Assembly: GCA_016744595.1 (NCBI GenBank)
Contig: JADGEB010000003.1
Span: 93,640 to 157,639 of the forward strand
DNA from: Desulfuromusa sp.
GTDB lineage: Bacteria > Desulfobacterota > Desulfuromonadia > Desulfuromonadales > Geopsychrobacteraceae
Length of the DNA: 64,000 bases
Direction of reading: 5' to 3'
Both the position numbers and the translations under genes were made by a program. Of the stretch, positions 45,203 to 55,390 are shown piece by piece. The notes beneath the pieces were generated by a model. It ran no database searches, was not told the DNA's origin, and saw only the letters and a program-made list of their open reading frames with translations. The first letter of the stretch is position 1; the number at the start of each line of letters is the position of its first letter.

Positions 45203-46660
45203 ATGAAGTTTCATAATTTAACAATTCAAGATATTCGACAAAAATTGAATTCTGGTGAACTCACCTCGGTTGAATTGACCCGGGTTTGTCTGGAACGGAT
45301 CAAAGCAACCGATGACAAATTGAACGCTTTCATCACTGTTTGTGAGGAGGAAGCTTTGGCTGCCGCTGCTGTCGCTGATCAGCAGATTGCATCAGGAAAT
45401 GGAGCGCTGTTGACCGGAATTCCTGTTGCGGTGAAGGATATTTTCAATACTCTTGATGTTCGGACGACTTGTGCTTCGAAAATTCTTGATGATTATGTCT
45501 CCCCTTATGATGCAACTACTATCACCAAATTGCGTGAACAGGGAGCGATTATTATCGGGAAACTGAACATGGATGAATTTGCCATGGGGAGCTCCGGTGA
45601 AAACAGCGCTGCTGGCGCGGTATATAATCCTTGGGATACGCAACGGGTTCCAGGGGGATCATCCAGTGGAAGTGCCGCTGCCGTCGCGGCTGGTCAAGTC
45701 GTGGCCACTCTGGGAACCGATACCGGCGGTTCGGTACGACAACCGGCGTCTCACTGTGGGGTTGTCGGACTTAAGCCGACTTATGGTCGGGTTTCTCGCT
45801 ATGGTGTGGTCGCATTTGCTTCATCTCTGGATCAGGTTGGCCCGGTGGCAGGGAATGTTGAGGACTGCGCATTAATGCTTGGTGTGGTTGCTGGTTATGA
45901 TCCTGCCGACTCAACTTCGGTCGATTGTCTGGTTCCCGATTATCTGGAGAACTTGAAAACTGGTGTTGCCGGGAAAAAAATCGGGCTGCCGAAGGAGTAT
46001 TTCATCGATGGCTTAGATCCTGATATCAAAAAAGCAGTCAACTCTGCAATTGAAACCTATCGTCAGTTGGGTGCTGAAATTGTCGAGGTGAGCCTGCCGC
46101 ATACCGATTATTCTGTCGCCAGTTATTACCTGATTGCGATGGCAGAAGCCTCAAGTAATCTGGCTCGTTACGATGGCGTCCGATTTGGTATTCGACAAGA
46201 TAGTGGTGACGGGTTGATCGGAATGTATCAACAGACCCGAACTGCAGGTTTTGGTGATGAAGTGAAACGTCGCATTATGCTGGGAACCTATGCCCTTTCC
46301 TCGGGTTATTATGACGCTTATTATTTGAAAGCGCAGAAGGTGCGAACTCTGATTCGACAGGATTTCCACGATGTTTTTGAGCAAGTCGATCTGCTGTTAA
46401 CCCCGGTTGCACCAACCCCGGCCTTCAAAATTGGGGCAATGACAAATGATCCTCTGCAGATGTATCTGTCCGATATCTTCACTATCCCGACAAACCTGGC
46501 TGGAACCTGTGCGATGAGTCTCCCCTGTGGTTTTAGCGAGGATGGCTTGCCGATTGGTTTGCAGTTGATTGGAAAACCTTTTGCCGAAGCTGAAATGTTA
46601 CAGGCAGCTTATGCGTTTGAACAGGCGACCGACTGGAGCGACCGAGTTCCTGAATTATAA
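45203..46660 (+). CDS. gatA: Asp-tRNA(Asn)/Glu-tRNA(Gln) amidotransferase subunit A
   Basis: Glutaminase subunit of 485 residues. It releases ammonia that passes to GatB. It is an amidase-signature protein with the catalytic Ser-cis-Ser-Lys triad: Lys in VAVKDIF, Ser in [14 protein letters not shown], and Ser in [12 protein letters not shown]. The start is ATG 45203. It is flanked by gatC and, after a palindromic repeat, gatB. Confidence 0.97.
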   Translation: MKFHNLTIQDIRQKLNSGELTSVELTRVCLERIKATDDKLNAFITVCEEEALAAAAVADQQIASGNGALLTGIPVAVKDIFNTLDVRTTCASKILDDYVSPYDATTITKLREQGAIIIGKLNMDEFAMGSSGENSAAGAVYNPWDTQRVPGGSSSGSAAAVAAGQVVATLGTDTGGSVRQPASHCGVVGLKPTYGRVSRYGVVAFASSLDQVGPVAGNVEDCALMLGVVAGYDPADSTSVDCLVPDYLENLKTGVAGKKIGLPKEYFIDGLDPDIKKAVNSAIETYRQLGAEIVEVSLPHTDYSVASYYLIAMAEASSNLARYDGVRFGIRQDSGDGLIGMYQQTRTAGFGDEVKRRIMLGTYALSSGYYDAYYLKAQKVRTLIRQDFHDVFEQVDLLLTPVAPTPAFKIGAMTNDPLQMYLSDIFTIPTNLAGTCAMSLPCGFSEDGLPIGLQLIGKPFAEAEMLQAAYAFEQATDWSDRVPEL

Positions 46661-46669
46661 TTGGATTTA

Positions 46670-46734
46670 GTAGGCGAATCTTGTATTCGCCCTTCTGTCA
46701 GAGGAAAATGGGCGAATGCAAGATTCGCCCCTAC
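46670..46734. repeat. Palindromic intergenic repeat between gatA and gatB
   Basis: Left arm 46670-46692 starts GTAGGCGAATC and ends CGCCC. Right arm 46710-46734 starts GGGCGAATG and ends CGCCCCTAC. The spacer is 17 bases. Outer and inner ends match the repeat after gatB. It would form a strong hairpin in the mRNA between two subunits of one complex. Confidence 0.75.
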
Positions 46735-46758
46735 CGTTTATTCAAACAGGATTTAAAA

Positions 46759-48195
46759 ATGAATTCCAGATATGAAGTTGTCATCGGCTTGGAAGTTCAT
46801 GTTCAGCTGACAACCAAAACTAAAATTTTCTGTGGCTGTTCAATTGAATTCGGGCAATCGCCTAACAGCCAGACTTGCCCCGTTTGTCTGGGGCTACCAG
46901 GTGCGCTTCCGGTACTTAATCAACAGGTCGTTGAGGATGCTATCAAAGCGGGGTTGGCGACCAACTGCCAGATTGCACCCCACTCGATTTTTGCCCGGAA
47001 AAACTATTTCTACCCCGATCTGCCAAAGGGTTATCAAATCTCTCAGTTTGAACTGCCGATTTGTGAACACGGCTGGATGGATATTGAAACTGAAGAGCTG
47101 GGTAAGAAAAGGGTGGGCATTACCCGTATCCATATGGAGGAAGATGCAGGGAAGCTACTGCACAATGAAAGCAACAGCTCATCAGTTGATCTGAACCGAG
47201 CCTGTACTCCGTTGCTGGAAGTGGTTTCCGAACCCGATATGCGTAGTTCTGAGGAAGCGATTGCATACCTCAAACAGTTGCATCAGATTGTGGTCTATCT
47301 GGGAATCTGCGATGGTAATCTGGATGAAGGGTCTTTCCGCTGTGATGCCAACGTTTCGATCCGTCCCTGGGGGCAGAAAGAACTTGGAACTCGGGCCGAG
47401 CTGAAAAACCTCAACTCTTTCCGCTTTATCAAGCAGGCTATAGAATACGAGGTTGAGCGGCAGATTGATGTGATTGAGGATGGCGGTGAGGTGGTTCAGG
47501 AAACTCGGTTATTCGATCCTGATGCTGGCGTCAGTCGCTCAATGCGGAGTAAGGAAGAGGCTCACGATTATCGCTACTTCCCCGATCCCGATCTGCTGCC
47601 GCTACAGGTCTCTGCTGACTGGGTAGAGCGGGTTCGTAGTGTTCTTCCTGAACTGCCACTGGTTAAATTGCAACGTTACCAGGATGAGATGGATCTGCCT
47701 GCCTACGATGCTGGAGTTCTTTCTGCGGAACGGCCCGTTGCTGAATATTTTGAGGGGCTGGTGGCGTTGTATAATAATCCGAAGGTTTGTTCCAACTGGG
47801 TGATGGGTGAAGTCCTTGGCGCACTCAAGGAAAAGAATCTGGAGATTATCGATTGTCCGGTGTCGCCGGAATTACTTGCTGGGGTTCTGCAGCGCATTGA
47901 TGATAAGACAATTTCTGGAAAAATCGCCAAGACTGTTTTTGAAGAGATTTGGCAGAGCGGTAAAAATGCAGATCAAGTTATAGAAGAAAAGGGTTTGAAG
48001 CAGGTCAGTGACAGCGGAGCGATAGAAGCGATTGTTGACGAAGTGATAGCTGCCAATCCAGGGCCGGTTGCTGAATACCATGCCGGTAAAGAAAAATTGA
48101 TGGGCTTTTTTGTTGGTCAGGTGATGAAGGCCAGCAAGGGAAAAGCAAACCCTGGTATGGCGAATCAGTTGCTGAAAAAGAAACTGGCTGGATAA
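46759..48195 (+). CDS. gatB: Asp-tRNA(Asn)/Glu-tRNA(Gln) amidotransferase subunit B
   Basis: Subunit of 478 residues that binds the mischarged tRNA, phosphorylates the Glu or Asp and transfers ammonia. ATG 46759 gives the family start [16 protein letters not shown]. It has the GatB signature around [13 protein letters not shown], a zinc-site-like [20 protein letters not shown], and a C-terminal helical tail with [16 protein letters not shown]. Upstream in-frame codons lie inside the palindromic repeat and are unlikely to be translated. Confidence 0.97.
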   Translation: MNSRYEVVIGLEVHVQLTTKTKIFCGCSIEFGQSPNSQTCPVCLGLPGALPVLNQQVVEDAIKAGLATNCQIAPHSIFARKNYFYPDLPKGYQISQFELPICEHGWMDIETEELGKKRVGITRIHMEEDAGKLLHNESNSSSVDLNRACTPLLEVVSEPDMRSSEEAIAYLKQLHQIVVYLGICDGNLDEGSFRCDANVSIRPWGQKELGTRAELKNLNSFRFIKQAIEYEVERQIDVIEDGGEVVQETRLFDPDAGVSRSMRSKEEAHDYRYFPDPDLLPLQVSADWVERVRSVLPELPLVKLQRYQDEMDLPAYDAGVLSAERPVAEYFEGLVALYNNPKVCSNWVMGEVLGALKEKNLEIIDCPVSPELLAGVLQRIDDKTISGKIAKTVFEEIWQSGKNADQVIEEKGLKQVSDSGAIEAIVDEVIAANPGPVAEYHAGKEKLMGFFVGQVMKASKGKANPGMANQLLKKKLAG

Positions 48196-48205
48196 ACCAT
48201 TAGAC

Positions 48206-48274
48206 GTAGGGGGCGCTGCTTGCCGCGCCCTTTTCTGGATGTTGCGAACAGGGCGCGGCAAGCAGCGCCCCTAC
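48206..48274. repeat. Palindromic intergenic repeat between gatB and mtnA
   Basis: Left arm 48206-48230 (GTAGGGGGCGCTG to GCGCCC) pairs with right arm 48251-48274 (GGGCGCGGC to GCGCCCCTAC). The spacer is 20 bases. It has the same outer and inner ends as the repeat at 46670 but a different middle, so they are members of a family, not copies. Confidence 0.75.
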
Positions 48275-48306
48275 CAAATGGAATTTTTCCACCGTTGGAG
48301 TTACAA

Positions 48307-49374
48307 ATGTCAACCTGCCCTATAGATAGCCGTGTTATCCGCCCAATCCGCTTTATTGCCGGGCAATGCCAAATGCTTGATCAGCGCCTGCTCCCCGCCG
48401 AAGAGGTGTGGAATTCTTATAAAACCTACCAGGAAATTGCCGAGGCAATTCGTACCATGGTGGTTCGCGGTGCTCCGGCTATTGGTGTTGCTGCAGCAAT
48501 TGGAGTCTGGTTTGGTGCGCGGGATATTGAAACCGAATCGAGCTGGGACTTTTATCAAGAGCTTGAGAAGATCTGTGCGGTTCTCCTCGCAACTCGGCCA
48601 ACGGCAGTTAACCTCTTCTGGGCTTTGGAGCGGATGAAACATTTTGCCCAATCCAATCTGGATCGTAGCGTCGTGGAATTGAAAATTGGCCTTGAATATG
48701 AAGCTCTGGCTATTACACAGGAAGATGAAAAAATCAATCAGCAGATGGGACGTAACGGTGAATCTCTGCTTGTTGATGGTGCTCGTGTCCTGACCCACTG
48801 TAATGCGGGGGCTTTGGCAACCGCTGGTTACGGAACGGCTCTCGGGGTGATTCGGGCAGCAGTCGAAGCTGGAAAGAAAATTTCAGTGATCGCTGATGAA
48901 ACCCGGCCATTTTTACAGGGGGCGCGACTGACTGCATGGGAGTTGCAGAAGGACAATATTCCGGTTACCTTGATCTGTGACAATATGGCTGGTTATCTGA
49001 TGAGCAAAGGGGATATCGATTGTGTTATTGTTGGCGCTGATCGAATTGCTGCAAATGGAGATGTTGCCAACAAAATTGGTACTTATACGGTCGCGGTTTT
49101 AGCTAAAGAACACAATATTCCTTTTTACGTTGCTGCACCGATTTCAACCATTGACCTGAGTTTGAGTGATGGTTCGTTGATTCCGATTGAAGAACGGGAT
49201 GGGCGGGAAATCACCCATATTAAAGATATTCAGTTGGCTCCAGAAGGGATCAGCGTTCGCAACCCTGCTTTTGATGTCACTCCACATCGACTGGTTACCG
49301 CAATTATCACTGAACATGGCGTTGTCAAAGGTGATTATCTGACGGGACTGAACAAAATCGTCAAGCAACACTAA
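48307..49374 (+). CDS. mtnA: Methylthioribose-1-phosphate isomerase
   Basis: Isomerises methylthioribose 1-phosphate to methylthioribulose 1-phosphate in the methionine salvage pathway. It has 355 residues from ATG 48307. Family motifs include [37 protein letters not shown] with the catalytic Cys, [15 protein letters not shown], and [19 protein letters not shown] with the catalytic Asp. No other mtn gene is in the window. A related eIF2B-type isomerase, such as ribose-1,5-bisphosphate isomerase, is less likely given these motifs. Confidence 0.93.
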   Translation: MSTCPIDSRVIRPIRFIAGQCQMLDQRLLPAEEVWNSYKTYQEIAEAIRTMVVRGAPAIGVAAAIGVWFGARDIETESSWDFYQELEKICAVLLATRPTAVNLFWALERMKHFAQSNLDRSVVELKIGLEYEALAITQEDEKINQQMGRNGESLLVDGARVLTHCNAGALATAGYGTALGVIRAAVEAGKKISVIADETRPFLQGARLTAWELQKDNIPVTLICDNMAGYLMSKGDIDCVIVGADRIAANGDVANKIGTYTVAVLAKEHNIPFYVAAPISTIDLSLSDGSLIPIEERDGREITHIKDIQLAPEGISVRNPAFDVTPHRLVTAIITEHGVVKGDYLTGLNKIVKQH

Positions 49375-49384
49375 AAGGATTCGA

Positions 49385-52300
49385 ATGATCCCTGAGAAGC
49401 AAGAAATAGAGGTGAAGCTCAAATTATTGGGCAATGATGAGGAAAAGCTGGTCATTTGGCTCGATAGCTTCGCCTTGCTTGAAGGGGAAAAAGCGAAAAC
49501 CAACTTGCAGTTGATTGATGAACGATTGCAAGATCAAAGCCTGCTGGCAGATGTTCTGATACAATCTTTAGCAACAGCTGACCCTGACTGTGCTTTGAAT
49601 ATTCTGGAACGATTGTTTGATGTTGTCCCTCTTGACCAATTAACCACAATCCTGTCTGATTCTGTGCGTTGTCGACAACTGTTGACAGTTCTCGGCGGTT
49701 CTCCTTTTCTCGGTGGAATTCTCTGTCGTAACAAAAGTTATTTTAGACGCCTGTTTATTGACGGTGAAATTAATCATTCCAACAGCGAAGAGCAGATGTT
49801 GAATGATTTGTGTGGATCAATTCTTGATAGCGCCAATTTTTCAGATTTACAAGCGGGTTTGCGTGGCTATAAAGCAATGCAAATTTTGCGAATTGGCAGT
49901 CGTGACCTGTGTGGTTTTGCTTCGCTGGTTGAGGTGATGGAAGAACTATCTGGACTTGCCGCGGCTTGCTTGCAGCGTGCCTGTGACGTTTGTGGCTTGC
50001 AATTGCAGGAAGAGTATGGACAACCGCAGCAGGAAAGTGAAGAGGGGGAAATTCGAACTGCAACAATGACTATCCTGGGGATGGGAAAGTTTGGTGGTCA
50101 TGAACTTAATTTTTCTTCCGATATTGATCTGATCTATTGTTATTCATCGACAAATGGAGAAACCTCCGGTGGACATCGTAATGAAAAAATTAGCTTGCAT
50201 CGCTACTTTGTCAAGTTGGCAGAGCTGATCACCAGAGCTCTCCATCAAGTGACCGATGATGGTTTTGTCTTTCGGGTTGATACCGGATTACGTCCTGACG
50301 GAAATAATGGGGATCTGGCTGTCTCTATAAATGGTGCCGAAGCTTATTATGAATCATGGGGGCAGAGCTGGGAACGGGCAGCATTGATTAAGGCTCGACC
50401 TGTGGCTGGGGACATAGCTTTGGGTGAAGAGTTGTTGCAACGGCTCAAGCCGTTTATCTATCGGCGGTATCTTGATTTTGGCATGATCGAGGATATCAAG
50501 CTGATGAAGCAAAAAATCAATACCAGTCTCAGCCGTAAACAGGAAGGGGAGCGTAACCTCAAGCTAGGGCGGGGAGGTATTCGTGAGATAGAATTTTTCA
50601 TTCAGACGCAACAGCTGGTGAATGCAGGCACTCGACCACAGCTACAAGATCGCAATTCTTTAAAAATGCTGCAGTTGCTGCAGCAGGAGGAGTTAATTAC
50701 GCCGGAAGATCAACAGTCTCTAAGCAAGGCGTACCAATTTTTAAGAACAGTTGAGCACCGGATTCAGGTTGTTCAGGAGCAGCAAACCCATTCTTTACCT
50801 CTGAACCAGCGAGACCTTGATGTTTTAGCGCGACGCTGTCGTTTTTCAAACCACACTGAATTCTCCTTAGAGTTGGAACAGCACCGCGGGGAAGTCGGTC
50901 AAATATTTACAGATCTATTCTATTCAGCAGAAGAAGAGGATCAGGAGAGTCATCCTGAAGTCAATTTTATTTTTGACCCTGAGTCTGATCCCGATCTGGT
51001 CAAAGATCTCCTTGAAGAAAATGGGTTTACTAATCCGGATGCCGCTTATGATAGCTTGTTGATGTTACGTGGTGGTGATCCTAATAAACGTTTAACCCGA
51101 CGTGGTCGGCGTTGTTTGGAAAAATTGGCTCCACTGTTAATTATGGAGTTGCTCGCTTCACCAAACCCGGATCAAGCTCTGAATAATCTTGAATCTTTTT
51201 TGCGCAGTATTCGAGCCAGCAGCTCTTTTTTCTCTCTGTTGGTTGAAAATTCAGCAATTGTTAAACTGTTGATCGCTTTGTTTGGTTCCAGCCAATTACT
51301 TTCGCGGATTTTTATCCAAAGGCCAGAGCTTTTAGATACGATGGTGTCCCGTTCATATGCAACAGCGAGTAAAGATCTTCAGCAGCTAAAAGCCGATTTG
51401 TCTGAGCAAATGGCATTGGCTGAAGATTATGAGTTGCAGTTGGATGGCTTGCGCCGTTTCCGTAATGAAGAATTCTTGCGTATTGCTTTGAATGATCTGC
51501 ATGGTCAAATGAAACAAGGTGAAGGAGCAAAGCAACTTTCTTGGCTTGCTGAAGCCTGTCTGGAACAAGCGTGTAAAATGGCACGGTATGAATTGGCTGG
51601 TCGATTTGGTGCCCCATTTTCGAAAGAACAAAAGGAAGAAACAGCTTTTTCCGTTGTTGGTATGGGAAAATTAGGTGGATTTGAGTTGAACTATCACTCA
51701 GACTTGGACATTATCTTTATTTATGCTCAAGAAGGTGAAACTCAGCCAGTTATAGAAACCGACCCTAGCCGGTTCAGGCAGATCAGTAATCATGAATATT
51801 TTGCTAAGCTGGCGCAACGGATCATTACGGCTCTGACTCTGGTTACCCGTGAAGGAGCAGTCTATGAGATTGATACCCGGCTGCGACCCTCAGGAAACCA
51901 GGGACCGTTAGTTACCAGTCTAGCTGCATTCCAGCGTTATCATCAGGAATCAGCACAGCCCTGGGAACGGCAAGCAATGACCAAGGCACGGGTGGTCTGT
52001 GGTCCAGTTGAATTTGCCGATCAGCTTCAGCTGGTTATCTCTGAACTGACTTTTGAACGACCGGTGCCAGAAAATTTACAAACAGAAATTTATCGTTTGC
52101 GGCAACGAATGGAACAGGAAAATGCTCGGGAAGATGACGAACGGTTTAATATTAAAACGGGTCGTGGCGGGATGGTCGATGTCGAATTTATCACCCAATA
52201 CTTACAACTGTTACATGCTGGCAGGGTCAACTCCTTACGGATAAATAATACGGTTCATCTACTTGAATGTATGGCGGAAAATCATATATTGCCTCAAGAT

Positions 52301-52567
52301 GATGCCGAATTATTGGTCAATGGTTATAAGTTTTTGCGCCGTTTGGAAAACAAACTGCGACTTTTGTATGATCAATCGATCAATGAACTTTCTGCCCATA
52401 ATAAGGGCTTCAAAAAGGCGGCCAATAGTCTTGGCTACGGTGGTTCCGGGTCACAGCCAGAACAGAAATTTCTCAAAGAATATCAGCTTGTAACTGGAGG
52501 AATCCGTGCGCTTCTTGATAAATATCTCAAACCTCAGGCGGTTCTTGATGGAGGGGACTTGCTATGA
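49385..52567 (+). CDS. glnE: Glutamine synthetase adenylyltransferase/deadenylase
   Basis: Controls glutamine synthetase by adding or removing AMP in response to PII and glutamine. It has 1060 residues, slightly longer than the E. coli enzyme. It has two nucleotidyltransferase domains: GMGKFGGHELNFSSDIDLIY (about residue 230) and GMGKLGGFELNYHSDLDIIF (about residue 760), each with the Asp pair for metal binding. Helical regulatory parts follow each one. The ATGA at its end overlaps the start of the next gene by 4 bp. No glutamine synthetase or PII gene is in the window. Confidence 0.96.
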   Translation: MIPEKQEIEVKLKLLGNDEEKLVIWLDSFALLEGEKAKTNLQLIDERLQDQSLLADVLIQSLATADPDCALNILERLFDVVPLDQLTTILSDSVRCRQLLTVLGGSPFLGGILCRNKSYFRRLFIDGEINHSNSEEQMLNDLCGSILDSANFSDLQAGLRGYKAMQILRIGSRDLCGFASLVEVMEELSGLAAACLQRACDVCGLQLQEEYGQPQQESEEGEIRTATMTILGMGKFGGHELNFSSDIDLIYCYSSTNGETSGGHRNEKISLHRYFVKLAELITRALHQVTDDGFVFRVDTGLRPDGNNGDLAVSINGAEAYYESWGQSWERAALIKARPVAGDIALGEELLQRLKPFIYRRYLDFGMIEDIKLMKQKINTSLSRKQEGERNLKLGRGGIREIEFFIQTQQLVNAGTRPQLQDRNSLKMLQLLQQEELITPEDQQSLSKAYQFLRTVEHRIQVVQEQQTHSLPLNQRDLDVLARRCRFSNHTEFSLELEQHRGEVGQIFTDLFYSAEEEDQESHPEVNFIFDPESDPDLVKDLLEENGFTNPDAAYDSLLMLRGGDPNKRLTRRGRRCLEKLAPLLIMELLASPNPDQALNNLESFLRSIRASSSFFSLLVENSAIVKLLIALFGSSQLLSRIFIQRPELLDTMVSRSYATASKDLQQLKADLSEQMALAEDYELQLDGLRRFRNEEFLRIALNDLHGQMKQGEGAKQLSWLAEACLEQACKMARYELAGRFGAPFSKEQKEETAFSVVGMGKLGGFELNYHSDLDIIFIYAQEGETQPVIETDPSRFRQISNHEYFAKLAQRIITALTLVTREGAVYEIDTRLRPSGNQGPLVTSLAAFQRYHQESAQPWERQAMTKARVVCGPVEFADQLQLVISELTFERPVPENLQTEIYRLRQRMEQENAREDDERFNIKTGRGGMVDVEFITQYLQLLHAGRVNSLRINNTVHLLECMAENHILPQDDAELLVNGYKFLRRLENKLRLLYDQSINELSAHNKGFKKAANSLGYGGSGSQPEQKFLKEYQLVTGGIRALLDKYLKPQAVLDGGDLL

Positions 52568-54459
52568 ATAAAAATATTTTGATTATTGATGATGACCGTG
52601 ATTTGCGAGATTTTTTACAGCAAGCACTTTCAGCCGCTGGTTTTAAAGTAGAAACAACGGATCGTGGCGCAATTGGTTTACGGAAACTTCTGACCGAAGA
52701 TTTCAAGCTGGCTTTGATCGATATTAATATGCCGGAAATTTCCGGGCCAAATATATGTAGAGCACTGCGTAAGCATGATAACACCCGAAATTTAGCAGTG
52801 ATTATGGTTACCGCAACATTTTACAGTCCGGAGCAAGTTGACGAAGCAAAAAAAGACTACGGTGCTGATGGTTTTTTACTTAAACCTTTTAATGGTACTG
52901 ATTTACAGAATTTGTTGGAGCAAATCTTTTCTCAGGAAGAACCTGTAAAAGACACGACTCCTAAAATTCAGTCTCTTTCCGATTACACAATTCCTTTGCA
53001 ATTACAGCAACTTTATCGAGAAAAAGCGACAGGGCTGTTACATCTCCAACGAGGTGACGCAAAAAAAATTATCTATATTATGGATGGTTACCCCATTTTT
53101 ACTCGTTCCAATGTTCTGAATGAGTGCCTTGGTCGAATGTTGGTAAAAGAGGGGGTTATTACTCAGGTTGATTGCGACCAATCGGTTGAGCGCAGCAAAG
53201 AGTCGGGGCGGTTGCAGGGAACGGTTCTTATTGAAATGGGTTTACTGACTCCTCAGGAAGTTCAAGCAGCATTGATTCGTCAGGTGACTGACAAACTGCT
53301 CTCGACTTTTTCCTGGAGAACCGGTACCTATCAATTTGTTCCGGGGAAAAATTTTAAAAAGAGTGTAACCAGAATTAAGTTAACACCGGCCGCTTTGATT
53401 ATGCAGGGGATTGATCGTCACTGGCTTCCAACTCAGTTGGATGATTTTCTCTATCCTTTTGGTGAAGATTATTTGAAGCAGGCGAGTAATCCACAATATC
53501 GTTTTCAAGATATAGAATTAAATAAACGGGGAGAGGCAATTTTTAAAAGCTGCCTTGGGGGGAAAACACTGAATAATCTTCTGCAGCAACACCCATTGGC
53601 TCGCCGGGAAGTTCAAAAAGTGTTGGCTGCATTGATGATTTCTGAAATGTTGGAACGTAGTACAGTCCCAGAACAGGGCACTGCTGATGAGATGCCGGGG
53701 GATACTGAGACTGAAATCATTGATGAAAAACTACGGCATAAAATTCTTGATGATTATAAACGAATCATGGATTCTGATTATTTTGAAGCGCTAGGACTGG
53801 GTCGACAGTGTGGTCCAGGAGAAGCCCGAAAATCTTATTACCGTCTGGCCAAAGAATATCACCCGGATCGTTTTCTCGGTAGTGGTCTCTCCAGTGAGAT
53901 GAGCAGTAAAATCAGAGAGATGTTTCAGTATATTACCCAGGCGTATACGATTCTTAGCGACCCTGAAACCTGCTCTGGATATCTTGAGGAACTAGTTAAT
54001 GGGCCAAGAAAGTCGATTGATATTAATCAGGTGATTGAGGCAGAAACTTCCTATCAGGAAGGGCGGGCATTGTTGAAGGTTCGGCGTTATAGTGCCGCGG
54101 CGAAAGCATTACAGAGATCTATTGAATTGAGTCCAGAAGAGTCAGAATACATGACCTACTTTGCTTGGGCGCTGTTTAAATCAGCCCCGGAAAAGCCCGA
54201 TGTTCAAAATCAGGCTCTGGAGGTTTTGCTGGCATCCCGCGAGATAAATCCAAGTTCTGATGTAACCCATCTCTATCTTGGTCATGTTTACCAGTCTCAG
54301 AAGAAAGAGCGGCAGGCGGAGAAATCTTTTGAAATGGCGGTACAAGCCGATCCTGGATGTACCGAAGCATTGCGTGAACTACGATTGATTAATTTACGCC
54401 GTGAACAAGCACCTGAATCGAAGGGAATATTCAAAAAATTTATGAAAAAGAAGGATTGA
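52564..54459 (+). CDS. REC-DUF4388-DnaJ-TPR protein
   Basis: A 631-residue protein combining four parts. Residues 1-122 are a receiver with D9-D10-D11, phosphoacceptor D53 and Lys in FLLKPFNG. About 135-360 is a DUF4388/PATAN-like region (TGLLHLQRGDAKKIIYIMDG). About 395-470 is a J domain with YFEALGLG, RKSYYRLAKEYHPDRF and an intact HPD. About 490-625 is TPR repeats ending in a basic tail. It would recruit a DnaK-type chaperone under phosphorylation control; this is inferred. It overlaps glnE by 4 bp and, tail to tail, the convergent Bax-like gene by 20 bp. Confidence 0.88.
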   Translation: MNKNILIIDDDRDLRDFLQQALSAAGFKVETTDRGAIGLRKLLTEDFKLALIDINMPEISGPNICRALRKHDNTRNLAVIMVTATFYSPEQVDEAKKDYGADGFLLKPFNGTDLQNLLEQIFSQEEPVKDTTPKIQSLSDYTIPLQLQQLYREKATGLLHLQRGDAKKIIYIMDGYPIFTRSNVLNECLGRMLVKEGVITQVDCDQSVERSKESGRLQGTVLIEMGLLTPQEVQAALIRQVTDKLLSTFSWRTGTYQFVPGKNFKKSVTRIKLTPAALIMQGIDRHWLPTQLDDFLYPFGEDYLKQASNPQYRFQDIELNKRGEAIFKSCLGGKTLNNLLQQHPLARREVQKVLAALMISEMLERSTVPEQGTADEMPGDTETEIIDEKLRHKILDDYKRIMDSDYFEALGLGRQCGPGEARKSYYRLAKEYHPDRFLGSGLSSEMSSKIREMFQYITQAYTILSDPETCSGYLEELVNGPRKSIDINQVIEAETSYQEGRALLKVRRYSAAAKALQRSIELSPEESEYMTYFAWALFKSAPEKPDVQNQALEVLLASREINPSSDVTHLYLGHVYQSQKKERQAEKSFEMAVQADPGCTEALRELRLINLRREQAPESKGIFKKFMKKKD

Positions 54460-55303
54460 GATTTATAATCATGGTTGATTCTGATTCTGATTCTGATTCT
54501 GATTCTGATTCTGATTCTGATTCTGATTCTGATTCTGATTCTGATTCTGATTCTGATTCTGATTCTGATTCTGATTCTGGCTCTGGCTCTGGCTCTGGCT
54601 CTGGCGGGTCGTAGGCGCCAAACTTATTAAAGCGAATGATTGCGGAGAGCTCTTTGCCGTATTCAGCTCCTTTTTCCGAGTATCGATCCAGTTTTTTAAC
54701 TAGTTCATAGGGATCGTTGGTTTCCATTTTCAGAGTCCTGAATTCTTTGTAGGCATCTCCTCGGGCTAAGGTACGATAATAGTCACGGATAGAAGCTTCA
54801 ACCGAGTCATATTTTTTCACCCAGATAGTTTTATCCCCGCGCTTTTCGCTAGCGGCCAAGCGTGCTTCATTTTTACTAAATGACCAAACCCCATATATAT
54901 TATTTGCCTCTTTGAAAAACCGGGAAGTTGCCCAAGAACTTTCCATTGCAGCTTGTGCTATGGCAATGCTTTGAGGATGAGGTTTTAGGGCTTTCAGCAG
55001 CTCTTCGTTATTTGCCGCCTTATACTCTTTTCTTAGTTCAGCATATTTGTCATTGTTATCATTGGTTTGCAATGATTCTGACACCTCCAGATATTGCTTC
55101 ATCAGGCCAGAATAGACTTTATTGACCGCTGGGATGATAGTTGCTCTAAACTGGGATTTTTTTTCTTTCACACTTATTTTTACTTCTGGAATAATTTCTT
55201 CTTTCTTCTCTTCTTTTTCAGGACGTAGCCAGATAACTGTCATGATCAGAAGCACGAAGAAAATGGCGATTAATAACATGGATAGGAATGGATATTTTTT
55301 CAA
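54440..55303 (-). CDS. Bax-like glucosaminidase with (Ser-Glu) repeat tail
   Basis: Membrane-anchored protein of 287 residues. Start TTG 55303 follows AGAGG. An N-terminal transmembrane anchor (about residues 5-25) is followed by a short charged linker. The glucosaminidase/Bax domain spans about 70-230, with IAIAQAAMESSWATSRFF carrying the likely catalytic Glu. The C-terminus is a (Pro-Glu)n then (Ser-Glu)n tail encoded by the hexanucleotide tract at 54477-54602, then STMIINLNPSFS. It probably cuts peptidoglycan in the periplasm. The tail may change length by repeat slippage without a frameshift. Confidence 0.8.
   Translation of the reverse strand: MKKYPFLSMLLIAIFFVLLIMTVIWLRPEKEEKKEEIIPEVKISVKEKKSQFRATIIPAVNKVYSGLMKQYLEVSESLQTNDNNDKYAELRKEYKAANNEELLKALKPHPQSIAIAQAAMESSWATSRFFKEANNIYGVWSFSKNEARLAASEKRGDKTIWVKKYDSVEASIRDYYRTLARGDAYKEFRTLKMETNDPYELVKKLDRYSEKGAEYGKELSAIIRFNKFGAYDPPEPEPEPEPESESESESESESESESESESESESESESESESESTMIINLNPSFS
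54477..54602. repeat. Hexanucleotide microsatellite (GATTCT)17(GGCTCT)4
   Basis: By count, 17 perfect GATTCT units (54477-54578) are followed by four GGCTCT units (54579-54602). On the minus strand they encode Ser-Glu and Pro-Glu pairs in the Bax-like protein. The two unit types differ by two substitutions, so the array grew from a common unit. Length variation between cells is likely. Confidence 0.95.
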
Positions 55304-55390
55304 GTTCTCTGACCTCTACTAAATCATAGCCTGGGAGCATATGTGGAATGTTTGCTCCTAGATACTTATCCGTTAACAAAAGGCAGCATT

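Noticed and set aside
54477..54602. Could the regular array be a CRISPR?
   Set aside because: The units are 6 bp with no spacers and lie in frame within a coding region, so it is a microsatellite.
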